A DNA stretch of 64,000 bases from assembly GCA_020160805.1 (NCBI GenBank), contig JAIUPO010000017.1, forward strand, positions 1 to 64,000, written 5' to 3'. This stretch comes from Actinomycetota bacterium (GTDB lineage Bacteria > Actinomycetota > Actinomycetes > Actinomycetales > Dermatophilaceae). How positions within the stretch are numbered: position 1 is the stretch's first letter; each line of letters starts with the position of its first letter. This document shows, piece after piece, positions 42,445 through 51,681 of the stretch. The notes beneath the pieces are model-generated. The model was not told the DNA's origin. It made no database searches and worked only from the letters and a program-made list of their open reading frames with translations. The translations under genes were made by a program, and so were the position numbers.

Positions 42445-45213
42445 TCAGCCCGTATTGCGCAGCCCAGCGGCCACGCCATTGACCGCCAGGAGCAGCGCGC
42501 GTTGCAATTGCGGGTCGGTGTCGCCGGCGCGGATCCGAGCCAGCATCGAGACCTGGAGATAGGAAATGGGGTCGAGATAGCGGTCGCGAACCTCCAAGGT
42601 GCGCTTCAGCGTCGGCTGCGCCTCGAGCAACTCGCCCTCGCCGGTGATTTCCAGGACGGCGGCGACCGTCCGGGCATACTCGGCCTTGATCTCCTCAAAG
42701 ATCACATGCAGTTCCGGGTCGACGAGGGCACTGACATACTCCTCGGCGATGTCGAGCCGGGTCTTTTTGCACATCATTTCGACATTGCTGATGAAGGTGC
42801 GGAAGAAGTGCCAGCCGGCGTACATCGCGCGCAGCTCGTCGAGGCGGCCATCGTCGAGGGCGGCGCGCAGCCCGGTGCCGACGCCGAACCATCCGGGGAT
42901 GATCTGTCGCGACTGCGTCCAGCCGAAAACCCATGGGATAGCGCGCAATCCGGACAGGCCCTGCCCGCTGTCGGGGCGCTTGGACGGCCGTGAACCGATC
43001 TTCAGATCGCCCAATTGCTCGAAGGGTGTGGACTGCGCGAAATAGGTCGGCAGTTGCGGATTGTCGACGAGGCCGCGGTAGGCCGTGAAGGCGGCATCGC
43101 TGATGCCGGTCATGATCGCGTCATAGCTCTCCAAGGTCGCTCCTTCGACCCGGGCAGAGGTATGCAGCGCGCTCGCCTCCATGACGGCGGCGAGGGTGAG
43201 TTCGAGGTTCTCGCGCGCAAGGGCCGGCAGGAGGTACTTGTCGGAGATGACCTCGCCCTGCTCGGTCACCTTGATCTCGCCGGAGAGGGTGCCCCACGGC
43301 TGGGCGAGGATCGCCTCGTGGGTGGGGCCGCCGCCGCGCCCGACGCTGCCGCCGCGGCCATGGAAGAGGCGCAGTTGGATGCCGTGCTTGGCGCAGACAT
43401 CGCGCAGCACGCGCTGGGCGCGGTGGATCTCCCACTGGCTTGTGGTGATCCCAGCGTCCTTGTTGGAGTCGGAATAACCGAGCATGACTTCTTGGACTCC
43501 GCCGCGGGCGTCGACGATGGCGCGATATGCGGGCACGCTGAGTAGCTGGTCGAGAATCGTTCCAGCAGAGCGCAATTCCTCGACTGTTTCGAGGAGGGGG
43601 ACGAAACCGATGTCGGCGCGCGGCTGCCGTCCGCTGGTGAGGTCGACGAGTCCGGCTTCGCGCGCGATGATCACCGGGGCCAGCAGATCGTCGGCGCCCT
43701 GGGTCATCGAGACGATATAGCTCTCGATGACCTCAGGCCCGAACCAGCGCTGCGCCGTGCGGATGGCGGTGAAGGTCTCGAAGGTGCGCTGGCCTTCGGC
43801 GTCCAGCTGCGGCGGGAAGGGAGCGAGGGGTCGCCGGCCGGCCAGCTCCTCGCCGAGATATGCCAGTCGCTCCTCCCGGGAGCGGGCGGCATACTCCCCG
43901 GCCGTGCCGGTGACCCGATCGGCGAGCTGGGCGAGCACGTGGTGGTGGGCATCGCTGTGCTCGCGGACGTCCATGGTGGCTACCTGCGGGCCGAAGGCGC
44001 TCGCGGTGCGAATCAGGGTGGCCAGGGCGCCCTGTGCGATGAGTTCGCCGTGGTTGGCCAGGAGTGAATCGCGGATGAGCAGCAGATCGGCGAGCAGCTC
44101 GTCGCGGCCGACATAGTCCTGCCCGGGGCGCGGTTCGGCACGACGCGCGATCCGATCGCGGGTGTTCTCCAGGCGTTTGCGGATGCACGAGAGCTTGAGG
44201 CGATAGGGCTCCTCGACATTGAGGCGCCGGATGCGCTCCTCGATGTCGAGTTCGTCAAGATCGTGCGCGAGCGAGGCGGCGAGTTCGGGCGTGACGTCCA
44301 CGAGTTTGGTCGACATGGACACCTCGTCGACGCATTGCTGCACCATCGCGATGAGTCCGCGGATGCCGACGGCATGTTGCATGACGAGCACATCGAGGGT
44401 GATCTCGGGCGAGACATTGGGATTGCCATCGCGGTCGCCGCCGATCCAGTTGCCCAGGATGAGGGGGCGCGCGGTGGGTGGGAGGTAGGCGCCGCGGCGG
44501 GCCGCCTCCTCGGCCAGATCGGACAGCAAGCCCGGCACGGTTTCTTCAAGGAGGCCCTCGACGAAGAAGAGCATGTTTCGTGCTTCGTCGGCCACCTTTG
44601 GCTGGTCGACGCGCAAATCGTCACTCTGCCAAATAGATTCGATGAGCTCGGCGAGTCGGCGGTCGCGACGCCGCTCGTTGCGGGCGGTGGGCGCAGCGCG
44701 ATAAGCAATGAGGGCGTCGGCGATTTCGCGCATCTTCAGCAGCGCCGTCCGGCGGCTCGCCTCGGTCGGGTGCGCGGTGTAGACCGGGCGGACGGACAGG
44801 CGCGATAGGGCCGTTGTGAGGGCGGCGGGACCGCGCGCTTCGATGATCCGATCCATCGCCTGGTTGATCCAGTCGGCATCCTCGGGGCGCTCCGCGAGGT
44901 GGGCCGCGCGGTCGACCTGCTCGGCGATATTGGCGAGGTGGAAGTAGGTCGCGAAGGAGCGCACAAGGAGCATCGCGTGCTGCAAATCCACGGTTGACAG
45001 ACTCTTGGCGAGCTCGCGCATCGCACTCTCGTCGCCGCGCTGGGCGGCCTTGGTCAACTGCCGGACGTTCTCGACCTGGTCGAGCAAGCCCTGGCTCTCC
45101 TGGCGCACCAGGGTTTCGCCGAGCAGTTCCCCCAGGCGCCGGATGTCGCGGCGCAGCTTGGCATCCTCGGGGGCGACCGGGCGGCCGGGCGGGTCCACGG
45201 GCAGGCTGTCCAT
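42445..45213 (-). CDS. ppc: phosphoenolpyruvate carboxylase
   Basis: About 922 residues from ATG 45213 (a longer frame to 45291 exists but is poorly conserved-looking). Catalytic motifs: VYTAHPTEASRRT (His), GNWIGGDRDGNPNV, VMLGYSDSNKDAG, FHGRGGSVGRGGGPTHEAI (glycine-rich loop) and the C-terminal end ...RNTG, which matches the invariant terminal Gly with QxxxxxxNG region LLLAVNGVAAGLRNTG. It makes oxaloacetate from PEP and bicarbonate, an anaplerotic step. Full length. Confidence 0.96.
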   Translation of the reverse strand: MDSLPVDPPGRPVAPEDAKLRRDIRRLGELLGETLVRQESQGLLDQVENVRQLTKAAQRGDESAMRELAKSLSTVDLQHAMLLVRSFATYFHLANIAEQVDRAAHLAERPEDADWINQAMDRIIEARGPAALTTALSRLSVRPVYTAHPTEASRRTALLKMREIADALIAYRAAPTARNERRRDRRLAELIESIWQSDDLRVDQPKVADEARNMLFFVEGLLEETVPGLLSDLAEEAARRGAYLPPTARPLILGNWIGGDRDGNPNVSPEITLDVLVMQHAVGIRGLIAMVQQCVDEVSMSTKLVDVTPELAASLAHDLDELDIEERIRRLNVEEPYRLKLSCIRKRLENTRDRIARRAEPRPGQDYVGRDELLADLLLIRDSLLANHGELIAQGALATLIRTASAFGPQVATMDVREHSDAHHHVLAQLADRVTGTAGEYAARSREERLAYLGEELAGRRPLAPFPPQLDAEGQRTFETFTAIRTAQRWFGPEVIESYIVSMTQGADDLLAPVIIAREAGLVDLTSGRQPRADIGFVPLLETVEELRSAGTILDQLLSVPAYRAIVDARGGVQEVMLGYSDSNKDAGITTSQWEIHRAQRVLRDVCAKHGIQLRLFHGRGGSVGRGGGPTHEAILAQPWGTLSGEIKVTEQGEVISDKYLLPALARENLELTLAAVMEASALHTSARVEGATLESYDAIMTGISDAAFTAYRGLVDNPQLPTYFAQSTPFEQLGDLKIGSRPSKRPDSGQGLSGLRAIPWVFGWTQSRQIIPGWFGVGTGLRAALDDGRLDELRAMYAGWHFFRTFISNVEMMCKKTRLDIAEEYVSALVDPELHVIFEEIKAEYARTVAAVLEITGEGELLEAQPTLKRTLEVRDRYLDPISYLQVSMLARIRAGDTDPQLQRALLLAVNGVAAGLRNTG

Positions 45214-45287
45214 GGGTCGAGCGTATGGAACCGCTTTCATGCCCGGCAAGCGGATGTCAGGGTATGGCCGGTCCATGGCCGGTGTTG

Positions 45288-46769
45288 TCATGGGGTGAGC
45301 AGGGGGCGAAGGCGGTCCAGGTCGGAGGCGCCAGCGAGGTCGGGGAGGGCGAGGAAGATGGTGCCGACGCCGAGGTCGGCCAGTCGGTCGCGGCGACGGC
45401 GCTGCTCGTCGACAGTGCCCGCGTGATGCCGTCGGACGTATGCCGCCGCGCTCGTCCGTCCGCGCAACCGCTCCACGCGGCGGGCCACGTCCTCCCGGTC
45501 CTCACCGGTCACGGAGACATCGAGGACCGTCATGGCGAGGGTCGCGGGGTCACGCTCGGCGGCCGCGCAGGCGGTATGCAGTTCGGCCAGCTTGGCGCTC
45601 AGGGTCGCCTCGTCGCTCGGAAGGTTCACGGCGTCCGCGTGGCGTGCGGCGATTCGCAGGGTGCGAGATCCGTTGCCACCCAGAATGATTGGGAGCCTGC
45701 CGATGGGCCGGGGGTAGCACGTGGTCTCGGGCAGCGAGACGCGGCGTCCGGCATACGGCTTGGTGCCGGTGGCCCACAGGGCCCGCATCGTCTCGATGGC
45801 TCGCTCGACCTCATCGAGTCGCTCGCGGGGTTGCGGGAAAGGCAGGCCGTATGCCGCATGCTCCCGCTCCCACCACCCCGCGCCGATGCCCGCGAAGGCC
45901 CGTCCTGCGGTCAGGACATCCAAGGTGGCGAGGGATTTGGCGAGCACCCCGGGTTGGCGGAAGGTCACAGGGGAGACGAGCGTGCCGAGCCGCAGGTCGG
46001 TGCCGAGCGCGGCGAGGTGACCGAGGGTGACATAGGGCTCCGGGATCGGCTCCCACGCTCGGTCGACCTGGGGGATCTGGATGAGATGGTCCATGAGCGC
46101 GATGCCGGCGAAACCGACATCGGCGGCGGCCAGTGCCATGTCGCGCAGCCACCCGGTTGGATCGGCGCCCCACGGAAAGCGGGAGATGTTGAGGATGTAG
46201 TCGATGCCCTGGCCGGGCAGGGGCGGCCACGAGGTAGATGTTGCTGCTCGTGCTGCGACGGGCGGCGTCGGCGTGGGCGGGCCCCCGTCAGCAGCCAGGG
46301 TCGCGTCGATCGACTGGACACGGTCCCAACCTTCGACGGCAAGTTCGGCGGCCAGTGCGGCGGAACGTTTGACCTGCTTTGAGAGCACCGACGCGGGAAC
46401 GCGACGGTCGCGCTTCGCGTTGCGGGCGCGGCATACGGCGTGAGGAGTGGTGAAATGCACTGCAACGCAGGGGCTTCCAGCGGCCCGTCCGAGCGCGAGG
46501 TAAGCGAGGCGCCGGTCGCGATCGAAGCCGAGCGTGTCGATCACCGTGGTGAGGCCACGCCGAAGACGGGCCGCGACGATCAGATCCAGGACGGCAAAGG
46601 CATCGGTGGAGGCGTCCAGGTCGCCCGTCCCCGACCCGACGATCGCCCGCAGCGCGTCCGACGACACGATCTCCGCGGAGCGGTAGTGCGCGGCCGCCCA
46701 CGTCGACTTGCCCGAACCGGCCGCGCCGACGAGCACCACCAGCGCGGGATCGGGGATGTCGTGCGGCAC
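45288..46769 (-). CDS. fusion of a P-loop kinase and a luciferase-like flavin/F420 oxidoreductase
   Basis: 493 residues from GTG 46769. Residues 1-165 are a polynucleotide-kinase-like P-loop domain: Walker A GAAGSGKSTWA, VSSDALRAIVGSG, VIDTLGFDRDRRLAYL. Residues ~185-493 are a luciferase-like monooxygenase: FPWGADPTGWLRDMALAAADVGFAGIALMDHL, LRLGTLVSPVTFRQPGVLAKSLATLDVLTAGRAFAGIGAGWWEREH and RLPIILGGNGSRTLRIAARHADAVNLP, typical of LLM class F420/FMN oxidoreductases. Both halves keep key motifs, so it is a real two-domain protein. Substrates of both halves are unknown. The divergent GH13 gene starts 59 bases away. Confidence 0.8.
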   Translation of the reverse strand: MPHDIPDPALVVLVGAAGSGKSTWAAAHYRSAEIVSSDALRAIVGSGTGDLDASTDAFAVLDLIVAARLRRGLTTVIDTLGFDRDRRLAYLALGRAAGSPCVAVHFTTPHAVCRARNAKRDRRVPASVLSKQVKRSAALAAELAVEGWDRVQSIDATLAADGGPPTPTPPVAARAATSTSWPPLPGQGIDYILNISRFPWGADPTGWLRDMALAAADVGFAGIALMDHLIQIPQVDRAWEPIPEPYVTLGHLAALGTDLRLGTLVSPVTFRQPGVLAKSLATLDVLTAGRAFAGIGAGWWEREHAAYGLPFPQPRERLDEVERAIETMRALWATGTKPYAGRRVSLPETTCYPRPIGRLPIILGGNGSRTLRIAARHADAVNLPSDEATLSAKLAELHTACAAAERDPATLAMTVLDVSVTGEDREDVARRVERLRGRTSAAAYVRRHHAGTVDEQRRRRDRLADLGVGTIFLALPDLAGASDLDRLRPLLTP

Positions 46770-46827
46770 GTGCCCAGTCTGCCGGTCAAGGCGCCGCTGG
46801 CCCGGGGATTGCGGGCAGGATGGCCGG

Positions 46828-48426
46828 ATGAGCGCCGAATGGTTCCGCGATGCCGTGATCTACGAGATCTATCCCCAGTCCTATGCCGACAGCAATGGCG
46901 ACGGGATCGGGGACCTGCGCGGGGTGATCGACCGCCTGGACTACATCGCCTCGCTCGGGGTCGATGCGATCTGGTTCAACCCGTGCTTCGCGTCACCCTT
47001 CTTCGACGCGGGCTATGACGTGGCCGACTACCTGCGCATCGCGCCGCGCTATGGCACCAACGACGACCTCGTCGAGTTGGTCGAGAAGGCGGGGGCGCGC
47101 GGCATACGCATCTTGCTCGATCTCGTCGTCGGGCACACCTCGATCGAGCATCCGTGGTTCCAGGCAGAGCTGCAGGCGGCCGGGCCGAGCCCGGAGGGCG
47201 ATCGCTATGTCTGGAGCGAGGTTGAGCCGGCGGGTTGGGGGATCGATCTGCCCGGCATCCCCGGCTGGGTGAAGTCGCCCGGGCCGCGGCCGGGGTGGTA
47301 CCTCAAGAATTTCTATGAGGAGCAGCCGGCGCTGAACTTCGGCTGGGTGCGGACGAATCCGGAGCAGCCCTGGCGCGACGCCATCGACGCGCCCGGCCCG
47401 ATGCGCAATCGCGCTGCGCTGCAAGAGATTCTGGACTTTTGGCTCAGCCGAGGCGTCGCGGGCTTCCGCGTGGACATGGCCTTCTCGCTCGTCAAGGACG
47501 AGGTGCTCAGCGACGGCCACGCGGCCTCCGCGGCGATCTGGCGCGACCTGCGGGAGTGGCTCGACACGGCATACCCCGAAGCGGTGCTGATCCCGGAAGG
47601 TGAGGAGCCGCGGCTCGGGGAGCGGCTGGCGTTCGATGCCGACTTCGCGCTCGTGATTTCGGCGCCGCACGCGAGTCTGTTCGACGACCATTTCGCCGGG
47701 ACGCTGCCCTGGCATTTGCCGCGCGAGCCGTTCTTTGCCGCCGAGGGTCAAGGTTCCACCGACACCTTCCTCGCGACCTGGAACTGGCTGCGCTCGGTCG
47801 ATCCGGACCGCCCGGTGATCATGGCGACCGCGGATCACGACTTCAACCGATTGCGTTGTGGCGGAAGGACTCCCGAGCAACTGGGGGCGGCTCTGACCTT
47901 CCTGTTCACGTGGGGGAGCATCCCGAGCCTGTATTACGGCGACGAGATCGGCATGCGATACCTGCCCGATATGCCGAATGTCGAGGGCGCGATCTGCAAT
48001 CCGTCCTACAACCGGGCCGGTTGCCGCACGCCGATGCAGTGGGACGACTCGGTGAATGCGGGCTTCTCCACCGCGGCCGCCGATCAGCTGTATTTGCCGA
48101 TCGATCCTGACCCGTTGCGGCCCACGGTGGCGGGACAGGACGGAATACCCGGCTCGACACTGACGCTGGTTCGAGACCTGCTCGCGCTGCGCCGCGCGAC
48201 CCCGGCCTTGCAGGGGCACGCGCCGACTCGCGTTGTGCACGAGGGATATCCGTTCGCGTATGTCCGTGGTGACTCCCACCTGGTGGCCATCAACCCGCGC
48301 CGGGAGTCCGCTGCCGTCGACCTCGCCGAGTTCGCCGAGGCGACGCAGGTATGGGGAGCCGGGGCCACCATCGATGCCGGCCGCCTTACCCTCGACGGCT
48401 TCGGCTACGCGATTCTTCGGCGCTGA
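46828..48426 (+). CDS. GH13 alpha-glucosidase-like hydrolase
   Basis: 532 residues from ATG 46828. Family motifs: AVIYEIYPQSYADSNGDGIGDLRGVIDRLDYI, ILLDLVVGHTSIEHPWF (first conserved region), GFRVDMAFS (nucleophile Asp), VLIPEGEEPR (acid/base Glu) and ATADHDFNRL (transition-state Asp). The opening resembles alpha-glucosidase or oligo-1,6-glucosidase; His-Asp in the last motif is usual. A small C-terminal beta domain follows. No signal peptide, so it acts in the cytoplasm. Its last codons are part of a 22-bp hairpin. Confidence 0.88.
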   Translation: MSAEWFRDAVIYEIYPQSYADSNGDGIGDLRGVIDRLDYIASLGVDAIWFNPCFASPFFDAGYDVADYLRIAPRYGTNDDLVELVEKAGARGIRILLDLVVGHTSIEHPWFQAELQAAGPSPEGDRYVWSEVEPAGWGIDLPGIPGWVKSPGPRPGWYLKNFYEEQPALNFGWVRTNPEQPWRDAIDAPGPMRNRAALQEILDFWLSRGVAGFRVDMAFSLVKDEVLSDGHAASAAIWRDLREWLDTAYPEAVLIPEGEEPRLGERLAFDADFALVISAPHASLFDDHFAGTLPWHLPREPFFAAEGQGSTDTFLATWNWLRSVDPDRPVIMATADHDFNRLRCGGRTPEQLGAALTFLFTWGSIPSLYYGDEIGMRYLPDMPNVEGAICNPSYNRAGCRTPMQWDDSVNAGFSTAAADQLYLPIDPDPLRPTVAGQDGIPGSTLTLVRDLLALRRATPALQGHAPTRVVHEGYPFAYVRGDSHLVAINPRRESAAVDLAEFAEATQVWGAGATIDAGRLTLDGFGYAILRR

Positions 48427-48472
48427 GTACGACGATCGGCGGCGTCTGGCCCGCCGATCGTCGTACTCAGCG
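48421..48472. terminator. 22-bp perfect hairpin after the GH13 gene
   Basis: Arms 48421-48442 and 48451-48472 pair perfectly (core GTACGACGATCGGCGG / CCGCCGATCGTCGTAC), loop CGTCTGGC (8 bases). Outer arms CTACGCGA (48405-48412) and TCGCGTAG (48473-48480) also pair across a bulge. It contains the stop codon of the GH13 gene and ends 19 bases before the next start. Confidence 0.85.
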
Positions 48473-48490
48473 TCGCGTAGGTTCGTCGGT

Positions 48491-49414
48491 ATGCCGCACC
48501 CGCTCATCCCCGAGAGCTTCCGGGCGCTCGTGGCGGGGCGGGCGGGGGAGCCGGATGTCACGGGCGACGATTGGTTGCGGCGGCTGTCGGGGCTGATCGA
48601 CGAACATCTCGATCGATGGTCCGCGACGCCCGACGGGGAGGTGCGGCACGGGGAGTGCGCGATCGTCATACCGGTTCGCCTGCGGGACAACGGGACTCAG
48701 GCGGCGCTCAAGCTCACCTGGCCACATGCCGAAGCGCGCCACGAGCACCTGGCCCTGCGGCATTGGAATGGCGAGGGTGCGGTCCGGCTGCTGGCGGCCG
48801 ACCCCGCGGCATACGCCCTGCTCCTGGAACGACTCGACGCGAGCCGGGAGCTCACCTCGGTCTCCATCCTCGAAGCCTGCGAGGTGATCGGCGGGCTGTT
48901 CCGCACCCTCGACCGTCCCGCGGCGCCGCAGTTCGACCGGCTCTCGGATCGCGCGTCTCGGTGGCGTCCACTCCTCGACGCCGGCCACCCGCTCGTCCCG
49001 CGACGCCTCACCGAGCAAGCGTCGACCACCCTCGGGCACCTCCTCGACGGCGCTGTCGACGGGCGCCTGGTCCACGAGGATCTGCACGACATGAACGTCC
49101 TCGCACCGCTCGACCCGGCGCGCGGCGCCTGGCTCGCGATCGATCCGAAGCCGGTCTCAGGGGAGTGGGCGTATGCCGTGGCCCCCATCGTCTGGAATCG
49201 CGCGGAGGCGAGCGCCGCGGCATACAACTTGCGGGTGCATGTCCGGTTGCGTGCCGACATCGTCGCGGAGGCGGCGGGTCTCGACCCCGACCGGGTGACG
49301 CACTGGACCTTCGTCCGGCTCGTGCTCAACGCCCTTTGGGCGGCGCCGCACAGCCCAGGCAGCGACGGCTTCCGTGCGCGAATGATCGCGCTGGCCAAGG
49401 CTTTTGCGAACTAG
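48491..49414 (+). CDS. aminoglycoside (streptomycin) phosphotransferase-like kinase
   Basis: 307 residues from ATG 48491. The pattern follows the APH(6)/hydroxyurea-type family: ALKLTWPHAEARHEHLALRHWNGEGAVRLL (Lys and Glu of the ATP site), LLLERLDASREL, catalytic loop LVHEDLHDMNVL (Asp/Asn) and AIDPKPVSGEWAYAVAPIVWN (Mg-binding Asp). These enzymes phosphorylate streptomycin in producers, but many chromosomal homologues have unknown substrates; resistance is not implied. It follows the GH13 gene across a strong hairpin. Confidence 0.82.
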   Translation: MPHPLIPESFRALVAGRAGEPDVTGDDWLRRLSGLIDEHLDRWSATPDGEVRHGECAIVIPVRLRDNGTQAALKLTWPHAEARHEHLALRHWNGEGAVRLLAADPAAYALLLERLDASRELTSVSILEACEVIGGLFRTLDRPAAPQFDRLSDRASRWRPLLDAGHPLVPRRLTEQASTTLGHLLDGAVDGRLVHEDLHDMNVLAPLDPARGAWLAIDPKPVSGEWAYAVAPIVWNRAEASAAAYNLRVHVRLRADIVAEAAGLDPDRVTHWTFVRLVLNALWAAPHSPGSDGFRARMIALAKAFAN

Positions 49415-49423
49415 GCCGTCCGG

Positions 49424-49968
49424 CTAGCGAGATCCGTGCGCCCACAGATCGCGCAGCAGCGCGACCTCCGCCAGGTGATGGAAGACCTCGCGGTTGATGT
49501 GCAGGATCAAGGTCGCCATCGGCAGATCGGCAGATCGGCATACGGCCCTTCGGCCGGGCCGCAGGGCGCGGCGAGCTGCGCGGGACCCAGTGTGCGAACT
49601 CCGGCGAGCCACGCGGCATACGCCTCATCGAGCTGAGCCAACGCCTCCGCGGCGGTCGTCGCCCACGGCCAGCTGTCGTATGCCGCGGGCGGGCCACCGA
49701 AGTGACTCGCCGTCCGCATCGCGAAGACCCCCACGATGACGTGCCCGAGTCGCCAGGCAATCGTCGTGACGGGCGGCGGTTCGGGGGCGGGGTAGGCCCA
49801 GTCGATGGTGGGCGGCTGGGCATCGGTGCGAATCGACCAACAGCCGGGGACGGGCTCCCAGAGGTACTCCGCGTCCGTCAAGCCGACCAGACGGGGCCGC
49901 GCGAGATTCGTCCAGTACCAATCCAATTGGTCGCGAAGCTCTGCGGTCCAATCGACGGGCGAGGTCAC
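49424..49968 (-). pseudogene. DinB-family protein broken by an 8-bp tandem duplication
   Basis: The N-terminal ~145 residues (ELRDQLDWYWTNLARPRLVGLT, IAWRLGHVIVGVFAMRTASHFGG) fit the DinB four-helix metal-binding fold. The frame then stops at 49507, while the expected end LILHINREVFHHLAEVALLRDLW lies in another frame to 49424. AGATCGGC is duplicated in tandem at 49524-49539 (GCCGATCT twice on the coding strand); removing one copy restores a continuous frame YADLPMATLILHIN. So a slippage-type duplication broke it. DinB-like proteins are thiol-linked enzymes or damage-induced proteins; the role is unknown. It overlaps the VOC gene by 4 bases. Confidence 0.85.
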
Positions 49969-50351
49969 GCCGGCTTGGCTTGGTGGCGGCGCAGCACGCA
50001 GAACTCATTGCCCTCCGGATCCGCGAGCACCGCCCAGCCCTTGTCCGGTCCGTCGCGCAGGTCGTTGACCATCGTCGCGCCGAGGCCGAGGAGACGCTCG
50101 ACCTCCTCGTCGCGGTGCCGGTCGGTCGGGCGCAGGCAGATGTGCATGCGGTTCTTGATGCTCTTGGGCTCGGGAACTTTGAGAAAAAGCAAGAACCGAT
50201 CATCGGGCCCGGCGAGGCCGCACTCCTCGTCGCCCGGCTTCATGTCCCAGTCGCTCTCGCGGACGAAGTCCTCAAGGACCTGCTCCCACCATTCCATCTG
50301 GGCGTAGGGGTCGTGGGCGTCGATACAGAAATTGGATGCGCGAGAAGCCAT
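49965..50351 (-). CDS. VOC (glyoxalase/bleomycin-resistance-like) protein
   Basis: About 128 residues from ATG 50351. The two-module pattern is ASNFCIDAHDPYAQMEWWEQVLE, then RMHICLRPTDRHRDEEVERLLGLGATMV, LADPEGNEFCVLRRH. This is the VOC fold, with His and Glu positions for a metal. The substrate is unknown. The 166-base gap to fbaA holds no clear gene. Confidence 0.82.
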   Translation of the reverse strand: MASRASNFCIDAHDPYAQMEWWEQVLEDFVRESDWDMKPGDEECGLAGPDDRFLLFLKVPEPKSIKNRMHICLRPTDRHRDEEVERLLGLGATMVNDLRDGPDKGWAVLADPEGNEFCVLRRHQAKPA

Positions 50352-50517
50352 GAGTCGATCCTGGACCACCGACCCCAGGGACAGCTGTCTTAGGGGCCGG
50401 ACGGCACGGCATATGGGGGCATACAGGATGAGACGGGAGCGGGCGGCCTACGCGGCTGTGGGAGGATCGGAGGCGGAGAAAGCCACCTCATTTGGCACCC
50501 GCACGAAGGAGCAAAAA

Positions 50518-51549
50518 GTGCCCATCGCAACTCCCGAGGTCTACGCCGACATGCTCGACCGAGCCAAGAGCGGCTCGTTCGCCTACCCGGCCATCAACAT
50601 CACCTCCAGCCAGACCGTCACCGCCGCGATCCGCGGCTTCGCCGAGGCCGGTTCGGACGGCATCATCCAGGTCTCGACGGGCGGCGCCGAATACGCGTCC
50701 GGCTCGACGATCAAGGACATGGTGACCGGTTCGCTCGCGCTCGCGGCGTATGCCCGTGAGGTCGCCAAGAACTACCCCGTCAACATCGCGCTGCACACCG
50801 ACCACTGCCCCAAGGACAAGCTCGACGGCTTCGTCCGCCCGCTCATCGCTGCCTCGGCCGAGCAGGTCAAGGCGACCGGTCTGCCGATCTTCCAGAGCCA
50901 CATGTGGGACGGCTCGGCCGTGCCGCTGACCGAGAACCTCGAGATCGCCCAGGACCTGCTGGCGCTGACCCGCGCCGCCAAGATCATCCTCGAGGTCGAG
51001 ATCGGTGTGGTCGGTGGCGAAGAGGATGGTGTCGCCAACGAGATCAACGACAAGCTCTACACCACTCCTGAAGACGCGCTCGCGACCGTCGACGCGCTGG
51101 GTCTCGGCGAGAACGGCCGCTACATGGCCGCGCTGACCTTCGGTAATGTGCACGGGGTCTACAAGCCGGGCAACGTCAAGCTGCGCCCCGAGGTGCTGCG
51201 CGCCTGCCAGGACGCCATCATCGAGGCCCGCGGGCTCGAGGCCGGCAGCAAGCCGCTCGACCTGGTCTTCCACGGCGGCTCCGGCTCGCTGCCCGAGGAA
51301 ATCTCGGCCGCCGTCGACTATGGCGTGGTGAAGATGAATGTCGACACCGACACCCAGTACGCCTTCACCCGCCCGGTCGCCGACTGGATGCTCAAGCACT
51401 ATGACGGCGTCCTGAAGATCGACGGCGAGGTCGGCAACAAGAAGCAGTACGACCCCCGCGCCTGGGGCAAGGAAGCCGAGGCCGCCATGGCCGCCCGCGT
51501 GGTCGAGGCCTGCCAGAACCTCCGCTCCGCCGGCACCCACGTCGGCTGA
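50518..51549 (+). CDS. fbaA: class II fructose-bisphosphate aldolase
   Basis: 343 residues from GTG 50518 (GAAGGAG upstream); an in-frame extension to 50332 is not needed. Zinc-site motifs: IALHTDHCPKDKL (His and Asp), IGVVGGEEDGV, FGNVHGVYKPG (His) and LVFHGGSGS (His), with NVDTDTQYAFT. It is the longer class II A type. It splits fructose-1,6-bisphosphate in glycolysis. It is followed by DUF3151, a neighbour known in other Actinobacteria. Confidence 0.96.
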   Translation: MPIATPEVYADMLDRAKSGSFAYPAINITSSQTVTAAIRGFAEAGSDGIIQVSTGGAEYASGSTIKDMVTGSLALAAYAREVAKNYPVNIALHTDHCPKDKLDGFVRPLIAASAEQVKATGLPIFQSHMWDGSAVPLTENLEIAQDLLALTRAAKIILEVEIGVVGGEEDGVANEINDKLYTTPEDALATVDALGLGENGRYMAALTFGNVHGVYKPGNVKLRPEVLRACQDAIIEARGLEAGSKPLDLVFHGGSGSLPEEISAAVDYGVVKMNVDTDTQYAFTRPVADWMLKHYDGVLKIDGEVGNKKQYDPRAWGKEAEAAMAARVVEACQNLRSAGTHVG

Positions 51550-51570
51550 CCGACGTTCCCGCGGCGGGGG

Positions 51571-51640
51571 CGCACATTCCCGCCCATTGCCGAAACATGG
51601 ACGTACGCAACGGATCTGTTCCGTTGCGTACGTCCATGTT
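51571..51640. repeat. 70-bp hairpin element, copy 1
   Basis: A 21-bp perfect stem (51594-51614 / 51620-51640, core GTACGCAACGGA / TCCGTTGCGTAC) with 5-base loop TCTGT, preceded by the flank CGCACATTCCCGCCCATTGC (51571-51590). An inverted copy lies at 54708-54777. It sits between fbaA and DUF3151 and may terminate fbaA. Confidence 0.9.
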
Positions 51641-51681
51641 GTCTCCCATGACGTTCCCCGTCCCGCCCTAGAGTTGCCCGT

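Noticed and set aside
48491..49414. Antibiotic-resistance gene
   Set aside because: APH(6)-like motifs are present, but chromosomal homologues often have other substrates and there is no mobile context.
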